Assembly: GCF_000719955.1 (NCBI RefSeq)
Contig: NZ_JOII01000031.1
Location: 11,362-75,361 of the forward strand
Direction of reading: 5' to 3'
DNA length: 64,000 bases
Source: Streptomyces albidoflavus
Lineage (GTDB): Bacteria; Actinomycetota; Actinomycetes; Streptomycetales; Streptomycetaceae
The position numbers and the translations under genes are program-made. Positions within the stretch are counted from its first letter, which is position 1, and each line of letters starts with the position of its first letter. The notes beneath the pieces are model-generated. The model worked only from the letters and a program-made list of their open reading frames with translations, was not told the DNA's origin and did no database searches. Of this stretch, positions 51,733-59,894 are shown piece by piece.

Positions 51733-52467
51733 ATGGCGTACGTCCTCCAGAGCGACCAGCGGGGCATCCGCACCCTCACCCTGGACCGGCCCGAGCAGCG
51801 CAACGCCCTCTCGGACGCCCTCGTCGCCGAACTCGACGCGGCGCTGGAGCGGGCCAGGGCCGACCCGGACGTACGGGCCGTGCGGCTCACCCACACCGGG
51901 ACGACCTTCTGCGCCGGGGCCGACCTGCGCGACCCGCCCGACCCGCACGCGCTGGTCGCCCTCATGCGGCGGATCGTCGCGCTCGACAAGCCCGTCGTCG
52001 CCCGCGTCACCGGGCACGTCCGCGCGGGCGGCCTCGGACTGCTCGCCTCCTGCGACATCAGCGCCGGCGGGCCCGGCGCCACCTTCGCCCTCACCGAGGC
52101 CCGCATCGGCGTCGCCCCCGCCGTCATCTCCCTGCCGCTGCTCCCGCGCCTCGACCGGGCGGCCGCCGCCCGCTACTTTCTCACCGGCGAGAAGTTCGGG
52201 CCCGAGGAGGCCGCCCGGATCGGGCTGCTCACCCTCACCGGGGAGGACGTCGACACCGCTCTCGACCCCGTCCTCGACGGACTGCGGCGCGGCTCCCCGC
52301 AGGGCCTCGCGGAGTCCAAGCGCCTGGTCACCGCTACAGTGCTGAAAGCCTTCGACCGGGACGCAGACGACCTGGTGGAGCGCTCGGCGCGCCTCTTCGC
52401 CTCCGCCGACGCCCGCGAAGGGATGACCGCCTTCCTCGAACGACGGGATGCCGCATGGGTGTGGTGA
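51733..52467 (+). CDS. enoyl-CoA hydratase/isomerase family protein
   Basis: A 244-residue crotonase-fold protein. The N-terminal strand block is GIRTLTLDRPEQRNALSDAL; the oxyanion loop is TFCAGADLRDPPD; the second block is GHVRAGGLGLLASCDISAGG. The usual two catalytic Glu are not clearly present (GGLGLLASC replaces the Glu-bearing AGGGFELA type), so it may be a hydratase-like isomerase or thioesterase-type member. Next to the dehydrogenase and carboxylase, it should act on the same branched acyl-CoA. It overlaps the TetR gene by 13 nt. Confidence 0.88.
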   Translation: MAYVLQSDQRGIRTLTLDRPEQRNALSDALVAELDAALERARADPDVRAVRLTHTGTTFCAGADLRDPPDPHALVALMRRIVALDKPVVARVTGHVRAGGLGLLASCDISAGGPGATFALTEARIGVAPAVISLPLLPRLDRAAAARYFLTGEKFGPEEAARIGLLTLTGEDVDTALDPVLDGLRRGSPQGLAESKRLVTATVLKAFDRDADDLVERSARLFASADAREGMTAFLERRDAAWVW

Positions 52468-53033
52468 CCTCCCCCAAGCAGGACCGCAGCCGCGCCACCC
52501 GGCAGCGGCTGCTCGCCGCCGCCGTCGCGTGCCTCGCCGAGCGCGGCTGGGCCGGCTCCACCGTCTCCGTCGTCGCCGAACGCGCCGGAGTCTCCCGGGG
52601 CGCCGCCCAGCACCACTTCCCCACCCGCGAGGACCTGTTCACCGCCGCCGTCGAGTACGTCGCCGAGGAACGCTCCACCGCCCTGCGCGCCCTCGCCCCC
52701 GAAGGCCGCGCCCAGGCCGTCGAAGCCCTCGTCGACCTCTACACCGGCGACCTCTTCCGCGCCGCCCTCCACCTCTGGGTCGCCGCCTGTGACGAACCCC
52801 AACTGGGCGCCCGCGTCACCGAACTGGAGGCGCGGGTCGGCCGCGAGACCCACCACATCGCCGTCGCCCTCCTCGGCGCCGACGAGTCCCGCCCCGGCGT
52901 CCGCGAACTCGTCCAGGGCCTCCTCGACATGGCCCGCGGCCTCGGCCTCGCCAACCTCCTCACCGACGACACGGCCCGCCGCCGCAAGGTCGTCACCCAG
53001 TGGACCCGGGTCCTGGACGGGGCCCTGGGCTGA
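52455..53033 (+). CDS. TetR-family regulator of the acyl-CoA operon
   Basis: A 192-residue repressor. The N-terminal HTH is clear: RATRQRLLAAAVACLAERGW, STVSVVAERAGVSRGAAQHH, FPTREDLFTAAVEYVAEE. The start ATG overlaps the hydratase end, so it is the last gene of the operon and is co-translated with it. In this gene set it usually acts as a repressor relieved by acyl-CoA. Its operator was not identified; since the TnpB element split the operon, the beta-carboxylase half may have lost this control. Confidence 0.9.
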   Translation: MGVVTSPKQDRSRATRQRLLAAAVACLAERGWAGSTVSVVAERAGVSRGAAQHHFPTREDLFTAAVEYVAEERSTALRALAPEGRAQAVEALVDLYTGDLFRAALHLWVAACDEPQLGARVTELEARVGRETHHIAVALLGADESRPGVRELVQGLLDMARGLGLANLLTDDTARRRKVVTQWTRVLDGALG

Positions 53034-53176
53034 TCCCCTACGCCCGCAGAACCACCCCCGGCCACCTCATCACTCTTGAGAAGGACGGGAGTTGAGGCCG
53101 CACGGCCGATTCCCCCCGCCCCGCGCCCGCTGAATGATCCCTCCTGTCCGACCACGCGACCGGAAGGAACGAAGAC

Positions 53177-54778
53177 GTGCGCAGAAGAGGTCTCCCGCCC
53201 GTGCTGGCCGCCGGCGTCACCGCCCTGCTGGCCCCGCTCCTCGCCGCACCCCAGGCCGCCGCCGCCCCCGGGCCGGCCACCGCCCCCACGGCCGCCGAGC
53301 GCGGACTCGACCGGTACGTCCAGCAGAAACCCCGCTGGAAACGGTGCGAGGCCGACGCCCCCGCCGAGTTCCAGTGCGCCACCCTCAAGGTCCCGCTGGA
53401 CTACCGCGCCCCCGAGGGCAGACAGCTCGACCTGGCGATATCGCGGATCAGGAGCACCGACCCCGGCAAGCGCCACGGCGTCCTGCTCTCCAACCCGGGC
53501 GGCCCCGGCGGTCCCGGCCTCTCCATGCCGCTGGGCATGCGGGAGATGCTCCCCGAGGCCGCCCTCGCCACGTACGACCTCATCGGCTTCGACCCGCGCG
53601 GCGTCGGCGAGAGCAGCCCCGTCTCCTGCGGCCTCACCCCCGAGGAGGAGAACTGGCTGCGGCCCTACAAGGAGGAGAGCTTCGAGAAGGACGTCGCCTG
53701 GGCGCGCGGCTTCGCCGACAAGTGCGAGAAGAAGGCGGGGGACGTTCTCCCGCACCTGACCACCCGCAACACCGCCCGCGACATGGACCTGCTCCGCGCG
53801 GTCCTGGGCGAGAAGAAACTCTCCTACGTCGGCTACTCGTACGGCACCTACCTGGGCGCCGTCTACACCCAGCTCTTCCCGCGGCGGGCCGACCGGTTCG
53901 TGCTGGACAGCGCCGTCGACCCGGCGCTCACCTGGCGGGGCATGGTCCAGTGGTGGGCCTGGGGCGCCGAACCGGCCTTCGACCGGTGGACCGAGTGGGC
54001 CGCCGCGCGCTCCGACACCTACGACCTCGGTACCACCCCCAAGGAGGTCGACCGGACCTTCTGGGAGCTGGTCGCCCGCGCCGACGAGGAGCCCGTCGTG
54101 CTCGACGGGCAGCCGCTCGACGGCGACACCATCCGCGGCGGCATGCGCGCCGCCTTCTTCAGCCCCGCCTACGCCACCGAGGTCGTCGTCGAGCTGAAGA
54201 AGGCCGCCGAGGGCGAGCCCGCCTCCGCGAAGAAGCTCGCCGCGCTCACCGGGCAGGGGCGTACGGCCGAGGACAACATGACGGCGAGCGCCTTCGCCGT
54301 GATCTGCGGCGACAACACCGCCGCCTGGCCCCGCGACCCGGAGACCTACCGGCGCGAGGCGATCGAGGACAAGGGCCGCTACCCGCTCTACGGCGACTTC
54401 GCCTCCTCCGTGAAGCCCTGCGCCTTCTGGGGCGAGTCCGCCGAACCGGCCACGAAGGTCCGCAACCACGTCCGCTCCCTCGTCGTGCAGAACGAGTGGG
54501 ACTCGCAGACCCCGCTGCCCAGCGGCCAGGCCCTGCACTCCGCGCTCAAGGGCTCGAAGATGGTCACCGTCGCCGGCGGCGAGGGCCACGGCGTCTACCC
54601 GAGCGGCAACGCCTGTACCGACGGCGCCGTCGAGCGGTACCTGCTGACCGGAAAGCTCCCCGCCGAGGACGTCACCTGCCGGGCGACGCCCGAGTCCAAC
54701 GCCGGGGCACGCGAGAACCAGCGGCCCGACACCCTCCCGGGCTCCCCGCTCCCCGAGCGCGCCCCCGACCGCTTCTGA
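53177..54778 (+). CDS. secreted alpha/beta-hydrolase peptidase (tripeptidyl aminopeptidase-like)
   Basis: A 533-residue exported hydrolase. Signal peptide RRRGLPPVLAAGVTALLAPL with cleavage at AAPQAAAA. The catalytic Ser lies in VGYSYGTYLGAVY (GYSYG); the oxyanion block is LLSNPGGPGGPGLSMPLG; the Asp region is VQNEWDSQTPLPSG and the His in GEGHGVYPSGN. This is the S33/Tap type common in Streptomyces, releasing N-terminal peptides. Two Cys pairs are present in the C-terminal lid and cap (SCGLTPEEE, PCAFWG, ACTDG, TCRATP). GTG at 53177 follows GGAAGGAA. Extracellular. Confidence 0.9.
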   Translation: MRRRGLPPVLAAGVTALLAPLLAAPQAAAAPGPATAPTAAERGLDRYVQQKPRWKRCEADAPAEFQCATLKVPLDYRAPEGRQLDLAISRIRSTDPGKRHGVLLSNPGGPGGPGLSMPLGMREMLPEAALATYDLIGFDPRGVGESSPVSCGLTPEEENWLRPYKEESFEKDVAWARGFADKCEKKAGDVLPHLTTRNTARDMDLLRAVLGEKKLSYVGYSYGTYLGAVYTQLFPRRADRFVLDSAVDPALTWRGMVQWWAWGAEPAFDRWTEWAAARSDTYDLGTTPKEVDRTFWELVARADEEPVVLDGQPLDGDTIRGGMRAAFFSPAYATEVVVELKKAAEGEPASAKKLAALTGQGRTAEDNMTASAFAVICGDNTAAWPRDPETYRREAIEDKGRYPLYGDFASSVKPCAFWGESAEPATKVRNHVRSLVVQNEWDSQTPLPSGQALHSALKGSKMVTVAGGEGHGVYPSGNACTDGAVERYLLTGKLPAEDVTCRATPESNAGARENQRPDTLPGSPLPERAPDRF

Positions 54779-54792
54779 CCCCGGACACGGCG

Positions 54793-54827
54793 ACGGGCCC
54801 GGCCGCCCCCTCGACGGCCGGGCCCGT
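54793..54827. terminator. bidirectional terminator
   Basis: ACGGGCCCGGCCG (54793-54805) is an exact inverted repeat of CGGCCGGGCCCGT (54815-54827), between the convergent peptidase gene and citA. Confidence 0.8.
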
Positions 54828-54851
54828 TCCCGTGCGGACGTACGCCTGCCG

Positions 54852-55961
54852 TCAGCCCGCCAGGCCGGGGATCTGGTCGTACCCCTCGATGGCCTGCGGG
54901 GAGCGCGAGGCCGGGCCCGTGTACCGGGCGGAGGGGCGGACCAGGCGGCCGGTGCGCTTCTGCTCCAGGATGTGCGCCGACCAGCCGGCGGTGCGGGCAC
55001 AGGTGAACATCGAGGTGAACATGGGCGCGGGGACCTCGGCGAAGTCCAGCAGGATCGCGGCCCAGAACTCCACGTTGGTGGCGAGGACACGGTCCGGGCG
55101 GCGCGCGTGCAGCTCCTCCAGCGCGGCCTGCTCCAGCGCGGCCGCCACCTCGTAGCGCGGGGCCGCCAGTTCCTTGGCGGTGCGGCGCAGGACGCGGGCG
55201 CGCGGGTCCTCGGCCCGGTAGACGCGGTGGCCGAAGCCCATCAGCCGCTCGCCCTTGTCGAGGGCCTGGCGCACCCAGGCGCGGGCGTCACCGGTCCGCT
55301 CGATCTCCTCGATCATGCCGAGCACCCGCGAGGGCGCCCCGCCGTGCAGCGGACCCGACATCGCGCCGACCGCGCCGGAGAGGGCGGCGGCCACGTCCGC
55401 GCCGGTGGAGGCGATGACGCGGGCGGTGAAGGTGGAGGCGTTCATGCCGTGCTCGGCCGCCGAGGTCCAGTAGGCGTCGACGGCCTTGACGTGGCGCGGG
55501 TCCGGCTCGCCGCGCCAGCGGATCATGAACCGCTCGACGACCGACTCGGCCTTGTCGATCTCGCGCTGCGGCACCATCGGCAGGGCCTGGCCGCGCGCCG
55601 ACTGCGCCACGTAGGAGAGCGCCATCACGGCGGCCCGGGCCAGGTCGTCGCGGGCCTGCTTCTCGTCGATGTCGAGCAGCGGGCGCAGGCCCCAGGCGGG
55701 GGCGAGCATGGCGAGCGCCGACTGCACGTCGACACGGACGTCACCGGAGTGGACCGGGATGGGGAAGGGCTCGGCGGGCGGCAGCCCCGGGTTGAACGCG
55801 CCGTCGACCAGCAGGCCCCAGACGTTCCCGAAGGAGACGTGGCCCACCAGATCCTCGATGTCGACGCCCCGGTAGCGGAGCGCGCCGCCCTCCTTGTCCG
55901 GTTCGGCGATCTCCGTTTCGAACGCGACGACCCCTTCGAGACCGGGTACGAAGTCGGACAT
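54852..55961 (-). CDS. citA: citrate synthase, short form
   Basis: A 369-residue type II-like citrate synthase condensing acetyl-CoA and oxaloacetate. Catalytic His are in AEHGMNASTFTARV, GPLHGGAPSRV and GFGHRVYRAEDPRA; the Asp lies near NVEFWAAILLDFAEVPA. It resembles the short actinobacterial CitA group, shorter than typical GltA. The start ATG at 55961 follows AAGGAG. It diverges from pdxH across 233 bp containing three GTGCCAC-type motifs. Confidence 0.88.
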   Translation of the reverse strand: MSDFVPGLEGVVAFETEIAEPDKEGGALRYRGVDIEDLVGHVSFGNVWGLLVDGAFNPGLPPAEPFPIPVHSGDVRVDVQSALAMLAPAWGLRPLLDIDEKQARDDLARAAVMALSYVAQSARGQALPMVPQREIDKAESVVERFMIRWRGEPDPRHVKAVDAYWTSAAEHGMNASTFTARVIASTGADVAAALSGAVGAMSGPLHGGAPSRVLGMIEEIERTGDARAWVRQALDKGERLMGFGHRVYRAEDPRARVLRRTAKELAAPRYEVAAALEQAALEELHARRPDRVLATNVEFWAAILLDFAEVPAPMFTSMFTCARTAGWSAHILEQKRTGRLVRPSARYTGPASRSPQAIEGYDQIPGLAG

Positions 55962-56194
55962 CAGGCGGCTCCTTCGATTGCGTACAAGCAGACGGGGCGC
56001 CCGGGGGCAGGGTGCGGCCCGCCCCTCCGGGAAACACGGACGATACCCCTGAGTGCCACCTTTGGGGAGTCCTGTGGCACTGAGTGCCACGATCGCGGTA
56101 CTCGCGCCCTCGCGCCACTCGGGACAAAGGGGTACGAAGTGGGCGACGGGCCGGGTCCGGGCGCGCCCCCCGCGCCGTGCGGCAGGATGGCGGC
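55962..56194. promoter_or_regulatory. divergent citA/pdxH promoter region with GTGCCAC motifs
   Basis: GTGCCAC (56053-56059), its inverse GTGGCAC (56074-56080) and GTGCCAC again (56084-56090), the outer two preceded by TGA or GA, lie close together in the 233-bp gap. Spaced inverted and direct copies suggest a dimeric regulator binding site that could affect citA, pdxH or both. Only the motifs are observed. Confidence 0.45.
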
Positions 56195-56884
56195 GTGACC
56201 GACGCAGAGGGCGGCCCCGTGCGGGCCGCGTCCGAATCACTCAACCCCGCCGCGATGCGCAAGCAGTACCGCAGGGACGGCCTCGACGTGAGCGCGCTCG
56301 CCGCCGACCCCATGGAGCAGTTCGCCCACTGGTTCGCCGAGGCCGCCCGCGACGGCCTCTACGAACCCAACGCCATGATCGTCTCCACCGCCGGCGCCGA
56401 CGCCGCCCCCGACAGCCGCACCGTCCTGCTCAAGCAGTACGACCGGCGCGGCTTCGTCTTCTACACCAACCACCACTCCCGCAAGGGCACCCAACTGGCC
56501 GAGAACCCGCAGGTCGCGCTCCTCTTCCCCTGGCACCCGCTGGCCCGCCAGGTCCGCGTCACCGGCACCGCCGCCCAGGTCCCCCGCGAGGAGACCGCCG
56601 CCTACTTCCGCACCCGCCCGCACGGCTCCCAGGTCGGCGCCTGGGCCTCCGACCAGTCCGCCGTCGTCCCCGACCGCGCCACCCTCGACCGCGCCTACGC
56701 CGAGCTGGCCGCCCGCCACCCCGAGGGCGATCAGGTGCCCGTACCGCCGCACTGGGGCGGCTACCGCGTCACCCCGCGCACCGTCGAGTTCTGGCAGGGC
56801 CGCGAGAACCGCCTCCACGACCGGCTGCGGTACGTCCGGTCCGGCGACGGCGAGGACTGGCGCGTCGAACGGCTCGCACCCTGA
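56195..56884 (+). CDS. pdxH: pyridoxamine 5'-phosphate oxidase
   Basis: A 229-residue FMN enzyme that converts pyridoxine or pyridoxamine phosphate to PLP. Typical blocks: [100 protein letters not shown], and the C-terminal signature [21 protein letters not shown] at 56195 is the conventional start; a longer frame adds non-homologous sequence. It diverges from citA and is followed by a structured intergenic region. Confidence 0.92.
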   Translation: MTDAEGGPVRAASESLNPAAMRKQYRRDGLDVSALAADPMEQFAHWFAEAARDGLYEPNAMIVSTAGADAAPDSRTVLLKQYDRRGFVFYTNHHSRKGTQLAENPQVALLFPWHPLARQVRVTGTAAQVPREETAAYFRTRPHGSQVGAWASDQSAVVPDRATLDRAYAELAARHPEGDQVPVPPHWGGYRVTPRTVEFWQGRENRLHDRLRYVRSGDGEDWRVERLAP

Positions 56885-56912
56885 CCGCGTACCCGCGTGC
56901 GGACACGCAGAC

Positions 56913-56975
56913 GGCCCGCGAACCTGGTTCCCCCTCGCGGGGGAGCCGGCCGGACGTACCGGCGGCTCGCGGGCC
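56913..56975. ncRNA. three-way-junction structured element
   Basis: Outer stem: GGCCCGCGA (56913-56921) with TCGCGGGCC (56967-56975), exact 9 bp. Inside are hairpin 1 (TCCCCC 56929-56934 / GGGGGA 56939-56944, loop TCGC) and hairpin 2 (GCCG-CCGG 56945-56953 / CCGGCGGC 56959-56966, one bulge, loop ACGTA). It lies 29 nt after the pdxH stop. It may be an elaborate terminator or an independent small RNA. Confidence 0.4.
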
Positions 56976-57077
56976 GGGTGACTGCTCGGGATTGGCCGGC
57001 TGTGCGGAGCGGAACCCCGCACCGGACCGGCGCCACGCTTGACCCGGCCGAAGCCGGGGAGACGCGACAACGGGCCG

Positions 57078-57116
57078 CTAGCCCGCAGTCACCTCACGCG
57101 TCCGGTATGTGTACAT
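57078..57116 (-). CDS. 12-residue ORF with strong Shine-Dalgarno and promoter (possible leader peptide)
   Basis: ATG at 57116 encodes MYTYRTREVTAG then TAG. GGGAGGTGG lies 8-16 nt upstream. The promoter TTGAAC, 17 bp, TAGGCT (complement of 57177-57149) has near-ideal spacing, with the transcript start predicted about 10-20 nt before the Shine-Dalgarno. Downstream on minus is a CCCGGC-TTCG-GCCGGG hairpin (57058-57043). No gene follows in this direction (pdxH is opposite), so it is either an orphan short peptide or the 5' part of a small RNA. Confidence 0.4.
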   Translation of the reverse strand: MYTYRTREVTAG

Positions 57117-57148
57117 CTGCCGAACCACCTCCCTTCTCGTGTACCACC

Positions 57149-57177
57149 AGCCTAGGAAGCCCGCCGATCGTGTTCAA
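57149..57177 (-). promoter_or_regulatory. near-consensus sigma-70-type promoter for the small minus-strand unit
   Basis: Read on minus: TTGAAC (57177-57172), spacer of exactly 17 nt, TAGGCT (57154-57149). Both hexamers are close to the HrdB consensus TTGAC/TAGPuPuT and the spacing is optimal. It drives toward the 12-codon ORF. Confidence 0.55.
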
Positions 57178-57387
57178 CCGGATATCCGCACCCGTCCGAC
57201 CCCGGCGATTTCCGCGAACCCCGTGTGGGCCGCGCCACAGTCGAGTTGAATGCCGGTACGTGCAGCGGCACGTGCAAGATCCCGTGCGGCGGCCACGCCC
57301 GCGGGCGGACAGGCTCGACCACGTGCGGGACGGCATGCGCGACAACATGCGGGACATCGTGTGCAATCGGCCCATGGGGGGCGCCCG

Positions 57388-58773
57388 ATGAGTGCTTACG
57401 GGCACAGCGGAACCACCGACGCGCTCGGCCCCGAGGACCCGGGCCCCGACGGCGGCGACCTCCTCGCCGCCCTCCTCGACGGCATGGACGCCGCGCTCTG
57501 CGCCTTCGACGCCGACCACGTCCTCACCCACTGGAACCGCGAGGCCGAACGCGTCCTCGGCTGGAGCGCCGCCGAAGCCGTCGGCCGCCGCGGCCTCGCC
57601 GGCTGGGCCGTCCGCCCCGGCGACGCCGCCGACGTCGAACACCGCCTCTTCGGCGTCACCGCCGAACGCGGCCGCGAGGTCCACGACGTCGCCCTCCTCA
57701 CCCGCGACGGCCGCCGCGTCCTGGTCCGCGCCCAGACCTCCGCCGTCCGCGGCCCCGACGGCGAACCCGCCGGGATCTACTGCGCCTTCAGCGAGGTCCA
57801 CACCCAGATCGACCTCGAACGCTCCATCGCGCTCAGCGAAGCCCTCTTCGAGGACGCCGCCTGGGGCGTCGTCCTCGTCGACGCCGACCTGCGCCTCGCC
57901 GTCCTCAACGCCCACGCCGCCTACGCCCTGGGCACCAGCCGCTCCACCGCGCTCGGCCGCCCCCTCGGCGACCTCGTCCTCCAGGGCGTCGAAGAACTCG
58001 AATCCGCCCTCACCCACGTCCTCGCCGACGGCACCCCCACCGCCCCCGTCGAACTCTGGGTCACCGTCCGCACCGACGAGGGCGAACAACGCCGCTGCTG
58101 GCGGTGCGGCTTCGTCCGCCTCGCCTCACCGCTCGCCCAGGAACCCGTCCCGCTCGGCGTCGGCTGGCTCTTCCAGGACCTCACCGAGGCCAAACAGACC
58201 GAGCAGGAGAACGCCCGCCTGCGCTTCCGCTCCCACCAGCTCCACCGGGCCGCCCGCGTCGCCACCGAGTGCGAGGACCCCGCCGAGGGCGCCGTCGCCC
58301 ACCTCGACTTCGCCCTCGCCGGCTTCGCCGACCACGCCCTCCTCGACACCGTGGCCCCCGGCAGCCCCACCCGCCTGCTGCGCACCGCCGCCAGCCCCTC
58401 CGGCGAACCGGGCCAGCCCCTCAACGGCGCCCCCGCCGGCATGCCCGCCCGCTACCCCGAGGGCCACCCCGCCCTCCAGTGCGCCGAACGCGGCGGCACC
58501 CTGCGCGCCGCCGCCGGCACCGGACCCGGCGCCATCGCCCCCGACCGGCCCGGCGGCGAGGAGGCCGCCCGCGCCTGGGCCGACGCCCACCTCTGGCCCG
58601 AGTCCACCCGGCACGCCCTCTGCACCGTCCTGCGCAGCCGCGGCCGCACCCTGGGCGTCCTCACCTTCCTCCGCGTCGGCTCCCGCACCCCCTTCGAACG
58701 CGCCGACCTCGCCCACGCCGAATCCGTCGCCGCCCACATCGCCCCGCTCCTGGACCTGACGAACCGCCGCTGA
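57388..58773 (+). CDS. PAS-domain signalling protein without recognised output
   Basis: A 461-residue soluble protein. Residues about 20-140 are a PAS domain (DLLAALLDGMDAALCAFDAD, HWNREAERVLGWSAAEAVGR, GVTAERGREVHDVALLTRDG); a second PAS-like domain spans about 145-270 (SEALFEDAAWGVVLVDADLR). The C-terminal ~170 residues look GAF-like (QLHRAARVATECEDPAEGAV, TVLRSRGRTLGVLTFLRVGS, RADLAHAESVAAHIAPLLDL). There is no kinase, phosphatase or HTH in the sequence, so it must act through a partner, or the C-terminus is an unrecognised effector. The start ATG follows GGGGGGCG. Confidence 0.82.
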   Translation: MSAYGHSGTTDALGPEDPGPDGGDLLAALLDGMDAALCAFDADHVLTHWNREAERVLGWSAAEAVGRRGLAGWAVRPGDAADVEHRLFGVTAERGREVHDVALLTRDGRRVLVRAQTSAVRGPDGEPAGIYCAFSEVHTQIDLERSIALSEALFEDAAWGVVLVDADLRLAVLNAHAAYALGTSRSTALGRPLGDLVLQGVEELESALTHVLADGTPTAPVELWVTVRTDEGEQRRCWRCGFVRLASPLAQEPVPLGVGWLFQDLTEAKQTEQENARLRFRSHQLHRAARVATECEDPAEGAVAHLDFALAGFADHALLDTVAPGSPTRLLRTAASPSGEPGQPLNGAPAGMPARYPEGHPALQCAERGGTLRAAAGTGPGAIAPDRPGGEEAARAWADAHLWPESTRHALCTVLRSRGRTLGVLTFLRVGSRTPFERADLAHAESVAAHIAPLLDLTNRR

Positions 58774-58781
58774 CACACGCA

Positions 58782-58823
58782 CCGGGGGCGGCGCCTTCGT
58801 CGTGACGAAGACACCGCCCCCGG
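58782..58823. terminator. bidirectional terminator between PAS and SIS genes
   Basis: Outer arms CCGGGGGCGG (58782-58791) and CCGCCCCCGG (58814-58823) with an inner stem CTTCGTC (58795-58801) / GACGAAG (58804-58810). The two genes converge here. Confidence 0.8.
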
Positions 58824-58836
58824 GGGCACGCGCCAC

Positions 58837-59631
58837 TCAGTGCTGGTAGTAGATCCGGTCGCGGTAGGTGGCGAAGACCTCGGCGTTCCAGGCGTGGCCG
58901 CCGTCGACGTTGCCCGAGCGGAGCATCGGCGGCTCCACCCCGCGCTCCAGCAGCGCCCCCGCCGCGCTCGCCATCACCGCCTGCAGGACGGCACTGGTCA
59001 CCACGGTCGACGCGGGCGCGAACGGCGCCCCGATCCCCTCCACCGACAGCTCCGCGTCCCCCACCGCGATCTTGTTGTCCAGCACCACGTCGCAGTGGTC
59101 CTTCAGGAACGTCCCCGAGGGATTACGCGCCGTCGTCCCCTCCGCGTACGCCACCGAGGTCACCCCGATCACCCGGACCCCGCGCGCCCGGGCCGCCTGC
59201 GCCATCTCCACCGGCAGCGCGTTGCGGCCCGACAGGGAGATGATCACCAGCGCGTCCCCGGCCCGCAGCGGCGAACTGTCCAGCACCGCCGTCGCGTACC
59301 CCTCGACCCGCTCCAGCGCCGAGCCGAGCGTCGCGGGGCGCACGTCGACACCGACCAGGCCCGGACCGGCCAGCAGGTTCATCAGGGCGAGACCGCCCGC
59401 GCGGTAGACCAGGTCCTGGGCCGGGAGCGAGGAGTGGCCCGCGCCGAAGGCGAAGAGCCGCCCGCCCGAGGCAGCCGTGTCGGCGAGCAGCGTGCCCGCC
59501 GCCGCGATCGACCCGGCCTCCTCCTCCCGGACCCGGGCCAGCAGCGCCATCGCCGCGTCCAGGAAGCCGGTGGCGAGACCGCCCGGCGAGGCGGCGGGGG
59601 TCGCGGTCGTCGTGCCGGGGGTGGAGGTCAT
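58837..59631 (-). CDS. SIS-domain sugar-phosphate-binding protein
   Basis: A 264-residue sugar isomerase-fold protein. The N-terminal helix region is GFLDAAMALLARVREEEAGS; the SIS core has FAFGAGHSSLPAQDLVYRAG, VIISLSGRNALPVEMAQAAR, GVRVIGVTSVAYAEGT, and the C-terminal NVDGGHAWNAEVFATYRDRI. It resembles DUF2529/GlmS-lineage SIS regulators of amino-sugar metabolism. No HTH domain is present. The ATG at 59631 follows AAGG-like sequence; a longer frame to 59892 is rejected. Convergent with the PAS gene and divergent from the iron regulator. Confidence 0.85.
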   Translation of the reverse strand: MTSTPGTTTATPAASPGGLATGFLDAAMALLARVREEEAGSIAAAGTLLADTAASGGRLFAFGAGHSSLPAQDLVYRAGGLALMNLLAGPGLVGVDVRPATLGSALERVEGYATAVLDSSPLRAGDALVIISLSGRNALPVEMAQAARARGVRVIGVTSVAYAEGTTARNPSGTFLKDHCDVVLDNKIAVGDAELSVEGIGAPFAPASTVVTSAVLQAVMASAAGALLERGVEPPMLRSGNVDGGHAWNAEVFATYRDRIYYQH

Positions 59632-59894
59632 CGGCGGTGGCCTTTCGGTGAGCGGCACGGGGCGTACGGCGGGGCGGCCGGCACCTTGGTCCGGACCGCG
59701 ACGCGCCTCACGGTGCGGTCTGGACCAGCGCACTGTCAAGGTGCCCCAGGGGCTCGCGGGGCGTGCGGGGAGGGCGCGCGACCCGGCCCGCCGGGCTCCT
59801 GCGGACGCCCTCGCGAGCGGCCCGGCACGGTTCCCGGGCCGATGCGTCAGAATTGAGGTCAGGGCCAGCGCACGACAGCATCTGAGGGGCACGA

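Larger units (their letters stand above)
56885..57387. other. structured intergenic region with minus-strand small transcription unit
   Basis: This 503-bp gap holds a three-way-junction sequence (56913-56975), a UUCG-loop hairpin (57043-57058), a 12-codon minus-strand ORF (57078-57116) with a strong Shine-Dalgarno, and a near-consensus minus promoter (57149-57177). The plus side carries the promoter and leader of the PAS gene (57200-57387). No other gene is supported. Confidence 0.5.

Noticed and set aside
59820..59894. DtxR/IdeR iron-box operator upstream of the iron regulator
   Set aside because: No sequence close to the TTAGGTTAG..CTAACCTAA consensus was found in the gap.
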